Assembly: GCA_029978905.1 (NCBI GenBank)
Contig: JAPOIM010000005.1
Coordinates: 40,616 to 102,559 of the forward strand
Source: Planctomycetota bacterium
Lineage (GTDB): Bacteria > Planctomycetota > Planctomycetia > Pirellulales > UBA1268
Direction: 5' to 3'
DNA: 61,944 nt
Shown: piece after piece, positions 1 through 7,760 of the stretch
How positions within the stretch are numbered: position 1 is the first letter of the stretch
Layout of the letters: each line of letters starts with the position of its first letter
Program-made: the position numbers and the translations under genes
Notes under the pieces: model-generated
What the model was told of the DNA's origin: nothing
The model's database searches: none
What the model saw: the letters and a program-made list of their open reading frames with translations, nothing else

Positions 1-930
1 TTGCTCGGCATCGAGCTCACCCCGCGGTGCACCTACATTCGCACGATCGTGGCCGAACTGGCCCGCATCAGCGACCACTTGCTGTGCAACGGTGCTGTCG
101 GCCTCGACACGGGTGCCTTCACATTCTTCCTCTATGGCTTTCAGCAGAGGGAGGTGATTTACGACATCTTCGAAACGCTCTGCGGAGCACGATTCACCAA
201 CAGCTACACGCGAGTCGGCGGTCTCTCGCAAGACATCACGCCGCTGGTGATCGAGAAAATCCGCACCTTCCTCAAGACCTTCCCCAAGACGCTCGACGAC
301 ATGGAGCGGCTGCTCACCCGCAACCGCATCTTTGTGGACCGTACGAAAGGGGTTGGTGTGCTGACAAAGGCTGAAGCCACCGCCTACGGGGCCACAGGCC
401 CGGTCGCCCGAGCCAGCGGGGTCACGCGTGACCTGCGAAAAGACGAGCCGTACCTCGCCTACCGCGACTTCGATTTCTCGGTGCCTTGTGCCACCACGGG
501 CGACTGCTATGCCCGCTATCTCGTGCGAATGGACGAGATGCGGGAGAGCCTTTCGATCGTCGCGCAGGCCCTGGAGAACATTCCTGCCGGACCGATCGAC
601 GTGGGCATTGACCAGCGGGTGGCCCGCCCCGACAAGCGTCAGGTGTATTCCACGATCGAAGGCACGATCTCGCACTTCGAACTGTCGATGAGCAATCGCG
701 GCTTTGAGGTGCCCAATGAAGAGTCGTATGCCGCCATCGAGGCTCCAAACGGCGAACTCGGCTTTTACATCGCCGGCGACGGCAACGACACCGCCTACCG
801 GGCTCGCTGTCGCCCGCCAAGCGTGCTGCACTTCTCACTCTTCCCGCATCTCATTCGAGGCCACACCCTCTCCGATGTCGTGGCGGTGCTCGGCAGTCTC
901 AACATCATCGCCGCAGAACTCGACCGGTAA
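1..930 (+). CDS. nuoD: NADH-quinone oxidoreductase subunit D, C-terminal part
   Basis: This is the quinone-site (49-kDa type) subunit of the peripheral arm of respiratory complex I, on the cytoplasmic face of the inner membrane. The frame is already open at base 1, so the real start lies upstream of the window. About 309 residues are visible against roughly 400 for the family, so about 90-110 N-terminal residues are missing. The family core is recognisable: ARISDHLLCNGAVGLDTGAF near the beginning, then RVGG, and the typical ending SLNIIAAELDR. The stop is 6 bases before nuoE, the first of a tightly packed series, so the genes are almost certainly cotranscribed. The missing nuoA-C are presumably just upstream. 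Confidence 0.96.
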   Translation: MLGIELTPRCTYIRTIVAELARISDHLLCNGAVGLDTGAFTFFLYGFQQREVIYDIFETLCGARFTNSYTRVGGLSQDITPLVIEKIRTFLKTFPKTLDDMERLLTRNRIFVDRTKGVGVLTKAEATAYGATGPVARASGVTRDLRKDEPYLAYRDFDFSVPCATTGDCYARYLVRMDEMRESLSIVAQALENIPAGPIDVGIDQRVARPDKRQVYSTIEGTISHFELSMSNRGFEVPNEESYAAIEAPNGELGFYIAGDGNDTAYRARCRPPSVLHFSLFPHLIRGHTLSDVVAVLGSLNIIAAELDR

Positions 931-936
931 CTACCC

Positions 937-1491
937 ATGACCAGCCACGCCCTCAAACGCCTGACACCCGAGATGGTCGCCGAGATCGAAGCGCTCGCGC
1001 CGCGGTATCCAGACCGTCGCGCGCTTGTGCTGCCTTCCTTGCACCTCGTCAACAAGGCGCTGCGGCATGTGCCGCTAGATGCGGTTGTCGATGTGGCGAA
1101 CGTGCTCGGCCTGCCTCCAGCCGAGGTGCAAGACACGCTGACCTTCTATCAGTTCTTCCACCAGCAGAAGCCGCACGGCACCGTGCGGGCATTTGTGTGC
1201 CGATCCATCTCGTGCGCCCTGCGAGGCGGCGACGAACTGCTCGAAAAACTCTGCAGCCAGTACGGCATCGAGCCGTATGGCACCACCGACGACGGGTCGC
1301 TCACGATCGAACCTGCCGAGTGTCTCGGAGCGTGCGATTTCGCTCCCTGTGTGCTCGCCAACGACGACTTGCTGAAGAACCTCGACCCGGCAGCCGCCGC
1401 GGCCGCACTCGAGGCGGTCAAGATTCGTGCCGATCAGCAAAACGCCCAGCGGCCGCAGCCCACCACACACAGTCCGATGGAGGATGCCTGA
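937..1491 (+). CDS. nuoE: NADH-quinone oxidoreductase subunit E (24-kDa type)
   Basis: This thioredoxin-fold subunit of the NADH-dehydrogenase module carries the [2Fe-2S] cluster N1a beside the FMN. The four ligands are visible as C88-x4-C93 and C129-x3-C133, the standard family spacing. At 184 residues it is a normal length, with an Ala-rich then Pro/Thr-rich C-terminal tail of about 35 residues beyond the fold. It follows nuoD by 6 bases and its stop falls in the ribosome-binding region of nuoF, so expression is likely coupled. The assignment is firm from motif and position. Confidence 0.96.
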   Translation: MTSHALKRLTPEMVAEIEALAPRYPDRRALVLPSLHLVNKALRHVPLDAVVDVANVLGLPPAEVQDTLTFYQFFHQQKPHGTVRAFVCRSISCALRGGDELLEKLCSQYGIEPYGTTDDGSLTIEPAECLGACDFAPCVLANDDLLKNLDPAAAAAALEAVKIRADQQNAQRPQPTTHSPMEDA

Positions 1492-1492
1492 A

Positions 1493-2848
1493 ATGCCGCC
1501 CTTTGAGCCGGTCCTTCTGGAAGCCATCGGCACACCCGAGAGCCACACGATCGCGAGTTATCGCGCGCGGGGCGGGTACGCACCGTTTGAAAAACTGCTG
1601 GCTGAAAAACAGCCGGTCGATGTGATCGAGTTGGTCAAGTCGGCAGGCCTGCGAGGGCGCGGGGGCGCGGGCTTCCCCACAGGCCTCAAGTGGAGCTTCC
1701 TGCCGAAGGACCACCCCGGTCCAGTGTACCTCTGCGTGAATGCAGACGAGAGCGAACCGGGCACGTTCAACAACCGCATCCTGATGGAGGACGACCCGCA
1801 CCAGGTGATCGAGGGGACGATGATCTCCTCCTACGCCACGCGGGCCACCACCGCCTATATCTACCTGCGGTACGAGTACCCCCACGCCTGGGACCGCCTG
1901 CAAGCTGCGATCGATGAGGCGTATGCCGCCGGCCTGCTCGGCAAGAACATCAAGGGGAGCAACTTTTCCCTCGACATCTATCTGCACCGCGGCGCAGCCG
2001 CCTACATCTGCGGTGAAGAGACCGGCTTGATCGAGAGCATCGAAGGCAAGCGGGCATGGCCGCGGATCAAGCCGCCGTTCCCTGCGATCGAAGGCGTGTT
2101 TCGCAAGCCGACCGTGGTCAACAACATCGAAACGATGGCCTGCGTCGCGCAGATCGCTCGCCGTGGGGTCGACTGGTTCCGTTCGATTGGCGTCCCTGCG
2201 GACCCTGCGAATCCACGCGACCCCGGCAGCTACGGGCCAAAGCTCTACTGCCTCTCGGGCCACGTTGAGAAGCCTGGCTGCTATGAGGCCCCACTCGGCA
2301 TCACCCTGCGAGAACTCATCAACGAGTATGGCGGTGGAGTCTGGAAGGGCCGCAAAGCCAAGGCGGCCATTCCTGGTGGCATTTCCATGGGCCTAATGAC
2401 CGAAGCGGAGTTTGACACCCCGCTCGACTTCAAGGGCCCGGGCACGGTTGGTTGCATGGGCCTCGGCACTGCCGCGGTCGTCGTGATTGATGAGACCGTG
2501 AGCATCGTCGACTTCCTTCACAACTCGTGCCGGTTCTTCGCCCACGAGTCGTGTGGGCAGTGCACCCCGTGCCGCGAGGGAACCAACTGGAACCTTCGTA
2601 TTCTCGAGCGTATCCGTGCGGGCAAGGGTCGGCTGAAAGACCTTGAGATCCTCCTCGAGAACGGCACCACCATGGGCATGATGCCCGGCTCCACCATCTG
2701 TGGCCTCGCCGATGGTGCTGCGTGGCCGATCAAGAACGTGATCCATAAGTTCCGCGACGAGTTCGAGGACTACATCAAACGCACCAACCCAGAGGGCTGG
2801 ATGGTGACCGATCCTGTGCCTGCCCTTCAGATTGTGGGAGCCCACTGA
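1493..2848 (+). CDS. nuoF: NADH-quinone oxidoreductase subunit F (51-kDa type)
   Basis: This subunit binds NADH and FMN and passes electrons to cluster N3 in complex I. Visible motifs are the FMN/NADH-binding GRGGAGFPTGLKW (about residues 55-67), NADESEPGTF (83-92), and the N3 ligands C354-x2-C357-x2-C360 with C403. I chose the ATG at 1493 because GGAGG at 1479-1483 sits 9 bases upstream. An in-frame ATG at 1484 abuts the same GGAGG and is less likely. The resulting 451 residues match the family. The stop overlaps the nuoG start by one base (TGATG). Confidence 0.96.
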   Translation: MPPFEPVLLEAIGTPESHTIASYRARGGYAPFEKLLAEKQPVDVIELVKSAGLRGRGGAGFPTGLKWSFLPKDHPGPVYLCVNADESEPGTFNNRILMEDDPHQVIEGTMISSYATRATTAYIYLRYEYPHAWDRLQAAIDEAYAAGLLGKNIKGSNFSLDIYLHRGAAAYICGEETGLIESIEGKRAWPRIKPPFPAIEGVFRKPTVVNNIETMACVAQIARRGVDWFRSIGVPADPANPRDPGSYGPKLYCLSGHVEKPGCYEAPLGITLRELINEYGGGVWKGRKAKAAIPGGISMGLMTEAEFDTPLDFKGPGTVGCMGLGTAAVVVIDETVSIVDFLHNSCRFFAHESCGQCTPCREGTNWNLRILERIRAGKGRLKDLEILLENGTTMGMMPGSTICGLADGAAWPIKNVIHKFRDEFEDYIKRTNPEGWMVTDPVPALQIVGAH

Positions 2849-4518
2849 TGCCCACCGTCATCGTCGACGGACGTGAAATCGAAATCGGAGCTGATGAGCG
2901 GCTCAACTGCATCGAGGCGGCTCGCCGTGCAGGAACGGAAATCCCGCACTACTGCTGGCACCCCGGCCTTTCGGTCGTGGCAAGTTGCCGGATGTGCTTG
3001 ATTGAGGTCGGCAGTCGCGATGCCGAAACCGGCAAGATCTCGATGGTCCCGAAACTGGTGCCCGGCTGTCAGACGCCGGCCAAAGACGGCACGGTCATCG
3101 TGACCCAGAGTTCCACGGTGATAGAAAGCCGCGCTCGCGTTGAAGAAGCGCTGCTGATCGACCACCCGATCGACTGCCCGATCTGCGACAAGGCGGGCGA
3201 GTGCCTGCTGCAGGACTACCACTTCGAACATGGGAAGGCCGAACGCCGCGCCGACATTCTCCCCTTCACGAGCAAGAAGCGCGACGTCGGCCCTACCGTC
3301 ACCTTGTTCGCAGACCGCTGCATCATGTGCACGCGCTGCGTGCGGTTCACCAGAGAGGTGTCGGGGACGGGCGAGTTGATGGTCAACTCACGAGGCTCCA
3401 AGGAAGAGATCGACATCTTCCCGGGCTACCCGCTCGACAACAAACTCTCCGGCAACGTGGTTGATCTCTGCCCCGTGGGCGCCCTCGGCGACAAGGACTT
3501 CCTCTACCAGCAGCGGGTCTGGTTCTTGAAGCGCGATGAGGGCGTGTGCGGCGGGTGCTCCGCAGGCTGCTCCATTCATGTGGAACACAACCAAGACACG
3601 GTCTACCGGCTCAAGCCTCGTGAAAACCAACACGTGAACAAGTGGTGGATCTGCGACGAAGGCCGCTACGGCTGGCATCACCTGCACGACCCACAGCGGC
3701 TCGTTGAGCCCACGCATCGGCAGTCTGGCCAGTCGCTTCCCACCGAATGGAGCCACGTCGTTTCCGAACTGCGTGCCAACCTGAATGCGGCCGTGAGCAC
3801 GGGTGGTCGACTCGGTGTGGCGGTGTCACCGATGCTCACCGTGGAAGAAGCCTGGATGCTCTGCACGCTCGCTCGTGAGATCGACCCGCAGGCACTGCTT
3901 GCCGTCGGCCACGTGCCCTCCCGCGGCGAAGACGAGAGTTTCCCCGGCGGCTTCACCATCCGTGGTGAAAAGTGTCCGAACCGCGTTGGTGTCGAGCACG
4001 TCATCGCCGCGTTTGACCCAACCGTCCCGAAGTGGGAATCGCTGCTGGAATCGGTGGAAGCCGGCCGCTGCTCGGCAGTGTGGATCACCGCCGCGTACCC
4101 TCCCGCAGGATCGCGCCCCGCGGCCGAGTCGGAGCCTTGGATTGACGAGGCGACTGCCGCTCGCGTCGCACGGCTCTGCGAGCAAACCGGCACCTGCCTC
4201 GTCGTGCAGGACCTCTTTGAGTCGCCCTTATCTGCCCACGCCACCTGGCTCCTCCCAGCAGCAGGCTTTGCTGAGCGTTCCGGCACCTGGGTCAATCACG
4301 CTCAGTGGGCCCAGCACTTTGAGCGGGCCATCCGTCCGCCATCTGGTGTCTGGCCAGAGGGAAGGTTGTTCTGGAACATGCTCGGTCGTCGTGGTCTCTA
4401 CGATCCGGCGGCCATTCGTCGTGAGGCAGCGGCAGCCTCGACCGCTCTTGCCGCGTTGGCTGAAGACCTCCCGTCGGTCGGCCTCGATCTCCGTCTCCAG
4501 CAACTTGCCACCACATGA
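2848..4518 (+). CDS. nuoG: NADH-quinone oxidoreductase subunit G, short form
   Basis: This electron-relay subunit carries several Fe-S clusters. The sequence shows the [2Fe-2S] set C36/C47/C50/C74, the H106-x3-C110-x2-C113-x5-C119 cluster, the C158/C161/C164/C208 cluster, and an N7-type set C234-x2-C237-x3-C241 with C269. It is only 556 residues, while E. coli NuoG is about 900, so most of the molybdopterin-oxidoreductase-like C-terminal domain is reduced. The remaining 280 residues keep weak similarity to that fold. It starts on the nuoF stop and ends in an ATGA overlap with nuoH. No frameshift is evident. Confidence 0.95.
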   Translation: MPTVIVDGREIEIGADERLNCIEAARRAGTEIPHYCWHPGLSVVASCRMCLIEVGSRDAETGKISMVPKLVPGCQTPAKDGTVIVTQSSTVIESRARVEEALLIDHPIDCPICDKAGECLLQDYHFEHGKAERRADILPFTSKKRDVGPTVTLFADRCIMCTRCVRFTREVSGTGELMVNSRGSKEEIDIFPGYPLDNKLSGNVVDLCPVGALGDKDFLYQQRVWFLKRDEGVCGGCSAGCSIHVEHNQDTVYRLKPRENQHVNKWWICDEGRYGWHHLHDPQRLVEPTHRQSGQSLPTEWSHVVSELRANLNAAVSTGGRLGVAVSPMLTVEEAWMLCTLAREIDPQALLAVGHVPSRGEDESFPGGFTIRGEKCPNRVGVEHVIAAFDPTVPKWESLLESVEAGRCSAVWITAAYPPAGSRPAAESEPWIDEATAARVARLCEQTGTCLVVQDLFESPLSAHATWLLPAAGFAERSGTWVNHAQWAQHFERAIRPPSGVWPEGRLFWNMLGRRGLYDPAAIRREAAAASTALAALAEDLPSVGLDLRLQQLATT

Positions 4519-5858
4519 TCCCATCTCTCGAAACGATCGCAGCCCTGGTCAAGATCGGCCTGCTCGTCGGAGGCCTGATGACGGCCGCTGCCTACCTGGT
4601 GCTTGTGGAGCGGTGGATGGCCGCGTGGGTCCAGGACCGCAAAGGCCCCAACCGTGTCGGCATCCCGCTGACAAAAATCCGGCTGTTTGGTCTCGGCCAG
4701 CCGCTGGCCGATGGTCTGAAGATCATCCTCAAAGAAGACTTCACCCCCAGCCATGTCGACCGCGTGCTCTACAACGCGGCCCCGCTGGTGATCCTGGCAG
4801 CGTCGCTGGCGATCTTTGCGGCCATCCCGTTTGGAAGCGTGCTGCCACCGCTGGGCATCGACGGGCTCCCCGATCCGGTGCCCTTTTTGGTTGCCCCCGG
4901 CTTTAGTGTGGGCATCTTGTGGGTCTTCGCCCTGTCGAGCATCGCCGTGTATGGCGTTCTGCTCGGCGGCTGGGCGAGCAACAACAAGTACGGCTTCCTG
5001 GGTGGTCTGCGGTCGAGTGCTCAGCTGGTCGCCTACGAGATCCCTCTTGGGCTCGGCCTTCTCGGAGTGGTGCTTGCGTCCGGCAGTCTTGAACTCGATG
5101 TCGTGATGACGCAACAAGCCAACACAGGCGTCTGGTACGCGTTTGCCCAACCGCTCGGCTTCATTGTGTTTTTGGTGGCCGCTTTCGCGGAGGCGGCACG
5201 TCTCCCCTTCGACCTTCCCGAAGCGGAGCAGGAACTTGTCGGTGGCTACCACACCGAATACTCGGGAATCAAACTGCTGCTGTTCTTGGTGGCAGAGTTC
5301 CTGCACATGGTCACCGCAGCGTTCCTGATCGTGATCCTGTTTCTGGGCGGCTGGCACCTGTGGGGTGTCACCGGCTCGGGCGACGACATCACCTGGGCGA
5401 TGGCTCTGATCCGCTTCGGCGTCTTTTCCGCCAAAGTCCTGGCCGTCATCCTCTTCTTCATGCTCGTGCGATGGAGCTGGCCTCGCTTTCGCTTCGACCA
5501 GCTGATGAACCTTGCCTGGAAGGTGATGCTGCCATTGGGTATCGCCAACCTCGTGATCGTCGCTGTGGTCGAGGAGTTCCGTCCGCAGTTGGTCGAGGCG
5601 CTGGGCTCGTCGGCCGCCGGCTGGGTGGCGATTCTTCTGCCGTGGGGCGTGTTCTTCGCAGGCTGGATCACTGCCGGCATGCTCACCCCATCCGGCACTG
5701 ACAACCGCCCGATTCGTCCAAATGTGCTCAGTGACGATGGGGTTTTTGCCGCCGAGCACGCGCTCGTTGCCGGCAATGAACTGTTCACAGATACGAGTGT
5801 TGCCGACGACTCTGTTTCCACCGAGGCAGCGACTCCAGCATCAGGGAGCGACGCATGA
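4515..5858 (+). CDS. nuoH: NADH-quinone oxidoreductase subunit H
   Basis: NuoH is the membrane subunit that forms the quinone tunnel between the peripheral and membrane arms of complex I. The 447-residue product has about eight or nine hydrophobic segments. It keeps the family signatures QDRKGPNRVG near residue 35 and AEAARLPFDLPEAEQELVGG near residue 225, the loop that lines the quinone site. A hydrophilic tail of about 50 residues follows the last membrane segment, longer than in many relatives. The start overlaps nuoG by 4 bases (ATGA) and the stop overlaps nuoI in the same way. Confidence 0.96.
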   Translation: MIPSLETIAALVKIGLLVGGLMTAAAYLVLVERWMAAWVQDRKGPNRVGIPLTKIRLFGLGQPLADGLKIILKEDFTPSHVDRVLYNAAPLVILAASLAIFAAIPFGSVLPPLGIDGLPDPVPFLVAPGFSVGILWVFALSSIAVYGVLLGGWASNNKYGFLGGLRSSAQLVAYEIPLGLGLLGVVLASGSLELDVVMTQQANTGVWYAFAQPLGFIVFLVAAFAEAARLPFDLPEAEQELVGGYHTEYSGIKLLLFLVAEFLHMVTAAFLIVILFLGGWHLWGVTGSGDDITWAMALIRFGVFSAKVLAVILFFMLVRWSWPRFRFDQLMNLAWKVMLPLGIANLVIVAVVEEFRPQLVEALGSSAAGWVAILLPWGVFFAGWITAGMLTPSGTDNRPIRPNVLSDDGVFAAEHALVAGNELFTDTSVADDSVSTEAATPASGSDA

Positions 5859-6388
5859 AACCGACCGATCCAGACGTCCATTGGATTGAAGAGCGGCCGC
5901 TCGGACTGACCGAGAAGCTTTATCTGCCTCTGGTCCTCCAGGGTCTCACCACCACCGCTCGCCACCTCGTTGGCAAGAAGGTGACGGTGAGTTACCCGGA
6001 GGAGAGGCCCGCCGTTGGCAATCCACTGATCTACCGCGGCGTGCATCGTCTCAATCGCGATGAAGAAGGGCGCGTGAAGTGTGTCGCCTGCTTCCTCTGC
6101 GCGACCGCCTGCCCGGCCCACTGCATCGACATCGTGGCGACGGAGAGCCCTTGGCCGGATCGAGAAAAGTATCCCGAGAGCTTTCAAATCGATGAACTGC
6201 GGTGCATCTTCTGCGGCATGTGTGAAGAAGCCTGCCCGGTCGACGCGGTGGAGCTCACGAGTTTCCTCGACCTGACGGGCAAGAGCCGTGAGGAGATGAT
6301 TTTTGATAAGGAAAAACTCCTGAGTGTCTACGACATGACGAAGGATTCCGAGCCCATGAAGTCAGAGAGTCTGGGAGGCACACTGTGA
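5855..6388 (+). CDS. nuoI: NADH-quinone oxidoreductase subunit I (2x[4Fe-4S])
   Basis: This ferredoxin-like subunit of the connecting module holds clusters N6a and N6b. Both motifs are present: C76-x2-C79-x2-C82-x3-C86-P and C117-x2-C120-x2-C123-x3-C127-P. The 177-residue length is normal. It starts inside an ATGA overlap with nuoH. Its last codons contain the ribosome-binding site of nuoJ (GGAGG at 6374-6378), and its stop overlaps the nuoJ GTG start, so translational coupling along the operon is likely. Confidence 0.96.
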   Translation: MKPTDPDVHWIEERPLGLTEKLYLPLVLQGLTTTARHLVGKKVTVSYPEERPAVGNPLIYRGVHRLNRDEEGRVKCVACFLCATACPAHCIDIVATESPWPDREKYPESFQIDELRCIFCGMCEEACPVDAVELTSFLDLTGKSREEMIFDKEKLLSVYDMTKDSEPMKSESLGGTL

Positions 6389-7221
6389 CGCTCCCTGTGT
6401 CTTTGTCTCCTCTGCTTGCGGTGAACGCGACCCTGCTCGCCGACGTTGGTCAGGTCGCCGCGCAACCTAGGTGGCTCATGGCCATCGCGGTGGCCGCTGC
6501 CGCGGTAAGCCTGTGGTTGCTGCTCCCCAAGGGGCTGGAAAATCGACGCGCCCGCCCAATCGGTGTGGTGCTCGGCAGCATCGCCCTCGCCTGCTTTGCC
6601 CTTGCTGGCCGTCGGCTCGGAAGCCTTGGAGAGGAAGCTGTTTTTCTTCTCGTCGCGGGTGTCGCCGTGGTCTCTGCCACCGCCACCATCGTGACCCGCT
6701 CTCCGGTGTATGCCGCGATCTGGTTTGCGATGACACTCGCAGGCGTCTCGGGCGTGCTCCTCGTGCTTGATGCACAGTTTCTGGGCGTGGCCACGATCGT
6801 CGTCTACGCCGGGGCGATCCTGGTGATGTTTCTGTTTGTGCTCATGCTCGCTCAGCCATCGGGGCTAGCCTCCTACGACCGCGTTTCCAGCGAGCCCATG
6901 CTGGCGGCGATTGCCGGTGCGGTGCTCGTGGGGCTGCTGACGGTGTCGATCGGCAGGCTCTCTGCTCCGGCCGCCCTGGAAGGCGATCAGAGCGTCGCCC
7001 AGACAGAAGCCGAGGAAGCGGCCGCGGCGCCGACCGCTGTCGCCGCTCCCGATCAACTTCGTGACGATCACGTCGCCCGCCTTGGTGGCGAACTGTTTGG
7101 ACGGCACCTCGTGGCCGTGGAGGCTGCGGGCGTGCTCCTGTTTGTCGCCCTCGTGGGTGCGATCGCGGTGGTCACCCGAGGTGAGGCCGCTGCCTTGGCC
7201 GAGGGGAGGCCCACACGATGA
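6385..7221 (+). CDS. nuoJ: NADH-quinone oxidoreductase subunit J
   Basis: NuoJ is a membrane-arm subunit of complex I. Five to six hydrophobic segments are visible, with the typical NuoJ core PVYAAIWFAMTLAGVSGVLL followed by FLGVATIVVYAGAILVMFLFVLML. At 278 residues it is longer than the usual 170-200. The extra length is an N-terminal membrane segment pair and a hydrophilic Ala/Glu-rich loop (about residues 200-230) before the last helix. The start is GTG, overlapping the nuoI stop as GTGA, with GGAGG 6 bases upstream. The end overlaps nuoK as ATGA. Confidence 0.94.
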   Translation: MTLPVSLSPLLAVNATLLADVGQVAAQPRWLMAIAVAAAAVSLWLLLPKGLENRRARPIGVVLGSIALACFALAGRRLGSLGEEAVFLLVAGVAVVSATATIVTRSPVYAAIWFAMTLAGVSGVLLVLDAQFLGVATIVVYAGAILVMFLFVLMLAQPSGLASYDRVSSEPMLAAIAGAVLVGLLTVSIGRLSAPAALEGDQSVAQTEAEEAAAAPTAVAAPDQLRDDHVARLGGELFGRHLVAVEAAGVLLFVALVGAIAVVTRGEAAALAEGRPTR

Positions 7222-7739
7222 ATCCAGTGACGACACCCTTCATGTTCCCTGTGCTCGCCGTCGAGAACGCCGCCACCGCAGTGGCCACCGTCGTCTCACC
7301 TGCGATGGGAATGCTGCACAACGGGCTGCTCGTGGGTGCCATTCTTTTCACCCTCGGTCTGGTTGGCATCCTCACCCGCCGAAACATGATCGTCATGTTT
7401 CTCTCGGCCGAACTGATGCTTCAGGGTGTTTCCGTCAGCCTGGTCAGCTGGAGTCGCTTCCATGGCGACTGGGGCGGCCAGATGCTCGTCATCTTTGTGC
7501 TGACCGTCGCCGCCTGTGAAGCCGCCGTTGCCTTGGTGTTCGTTCTTCAGGCCTTCTCGCGAACCGGCCGGCTCGACGCCAACGCCTGGCAGTCGCTGCG
7601 TGAGGCAGTGCTGCCGCAAACGATCGACCAGGCTTTGCCACCGATTGATTCCGCCGCAACGCAGTGGCCAACGCTCACACCAGCCGGTGTTGAGCCGGTA
7701 CGCGACGAGGAAGCTCTTCTCGAACGCGAGCACGTCTAA
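7218..7739 (+). CDS. nuoK: NADH-quinone oxidoreductase subunit K with C-terminal extension
   Basis: NuoK is a small three-helix membrane-arm subunit related to MrpC antiporter subunits. The core is recognisable from about residue 33 to 115: a helix with GLVGILTRRNMIVMFLSAELML, including the conserved helix-2 glutamate, then VTVAACEAAVALVFVL with the second conserved glutamate. The family is usually about 100 residues. This one is 173, with about 30 extra N-terminal and 55 extra hydrophilic C-terminal residues. The tail has no motif I recognise. It starts in an ATGA overlap with nuoJ and ends 21 bases before nuoL. Confidence 0.93.
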   Translation: MNPVTTPFMFPVLAVENAATAVATVVSPAMGMLHNGLLVGAILFTLGLVGILTRRNMIVMFLSAELMLQGVSVSLVSWSRFHGDWGGQMLVIFVLTVAACEAAVALVFVLQAFSRTGRLDANAWQSLREAVLPQTIDQALPPIDSAATQWPTLTPAGVEPVRDEEALLEREHV

Positions 7740-7760
7740 ACCCACGCCTGAGTTTGCAGA

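Noticed and set aside
4398..5759. A 453-codon open frame on the - strand
   Set aside because: It is antisense to nuoH, which is certain; the antisense product is rich in Gln, His and Asp with no family.
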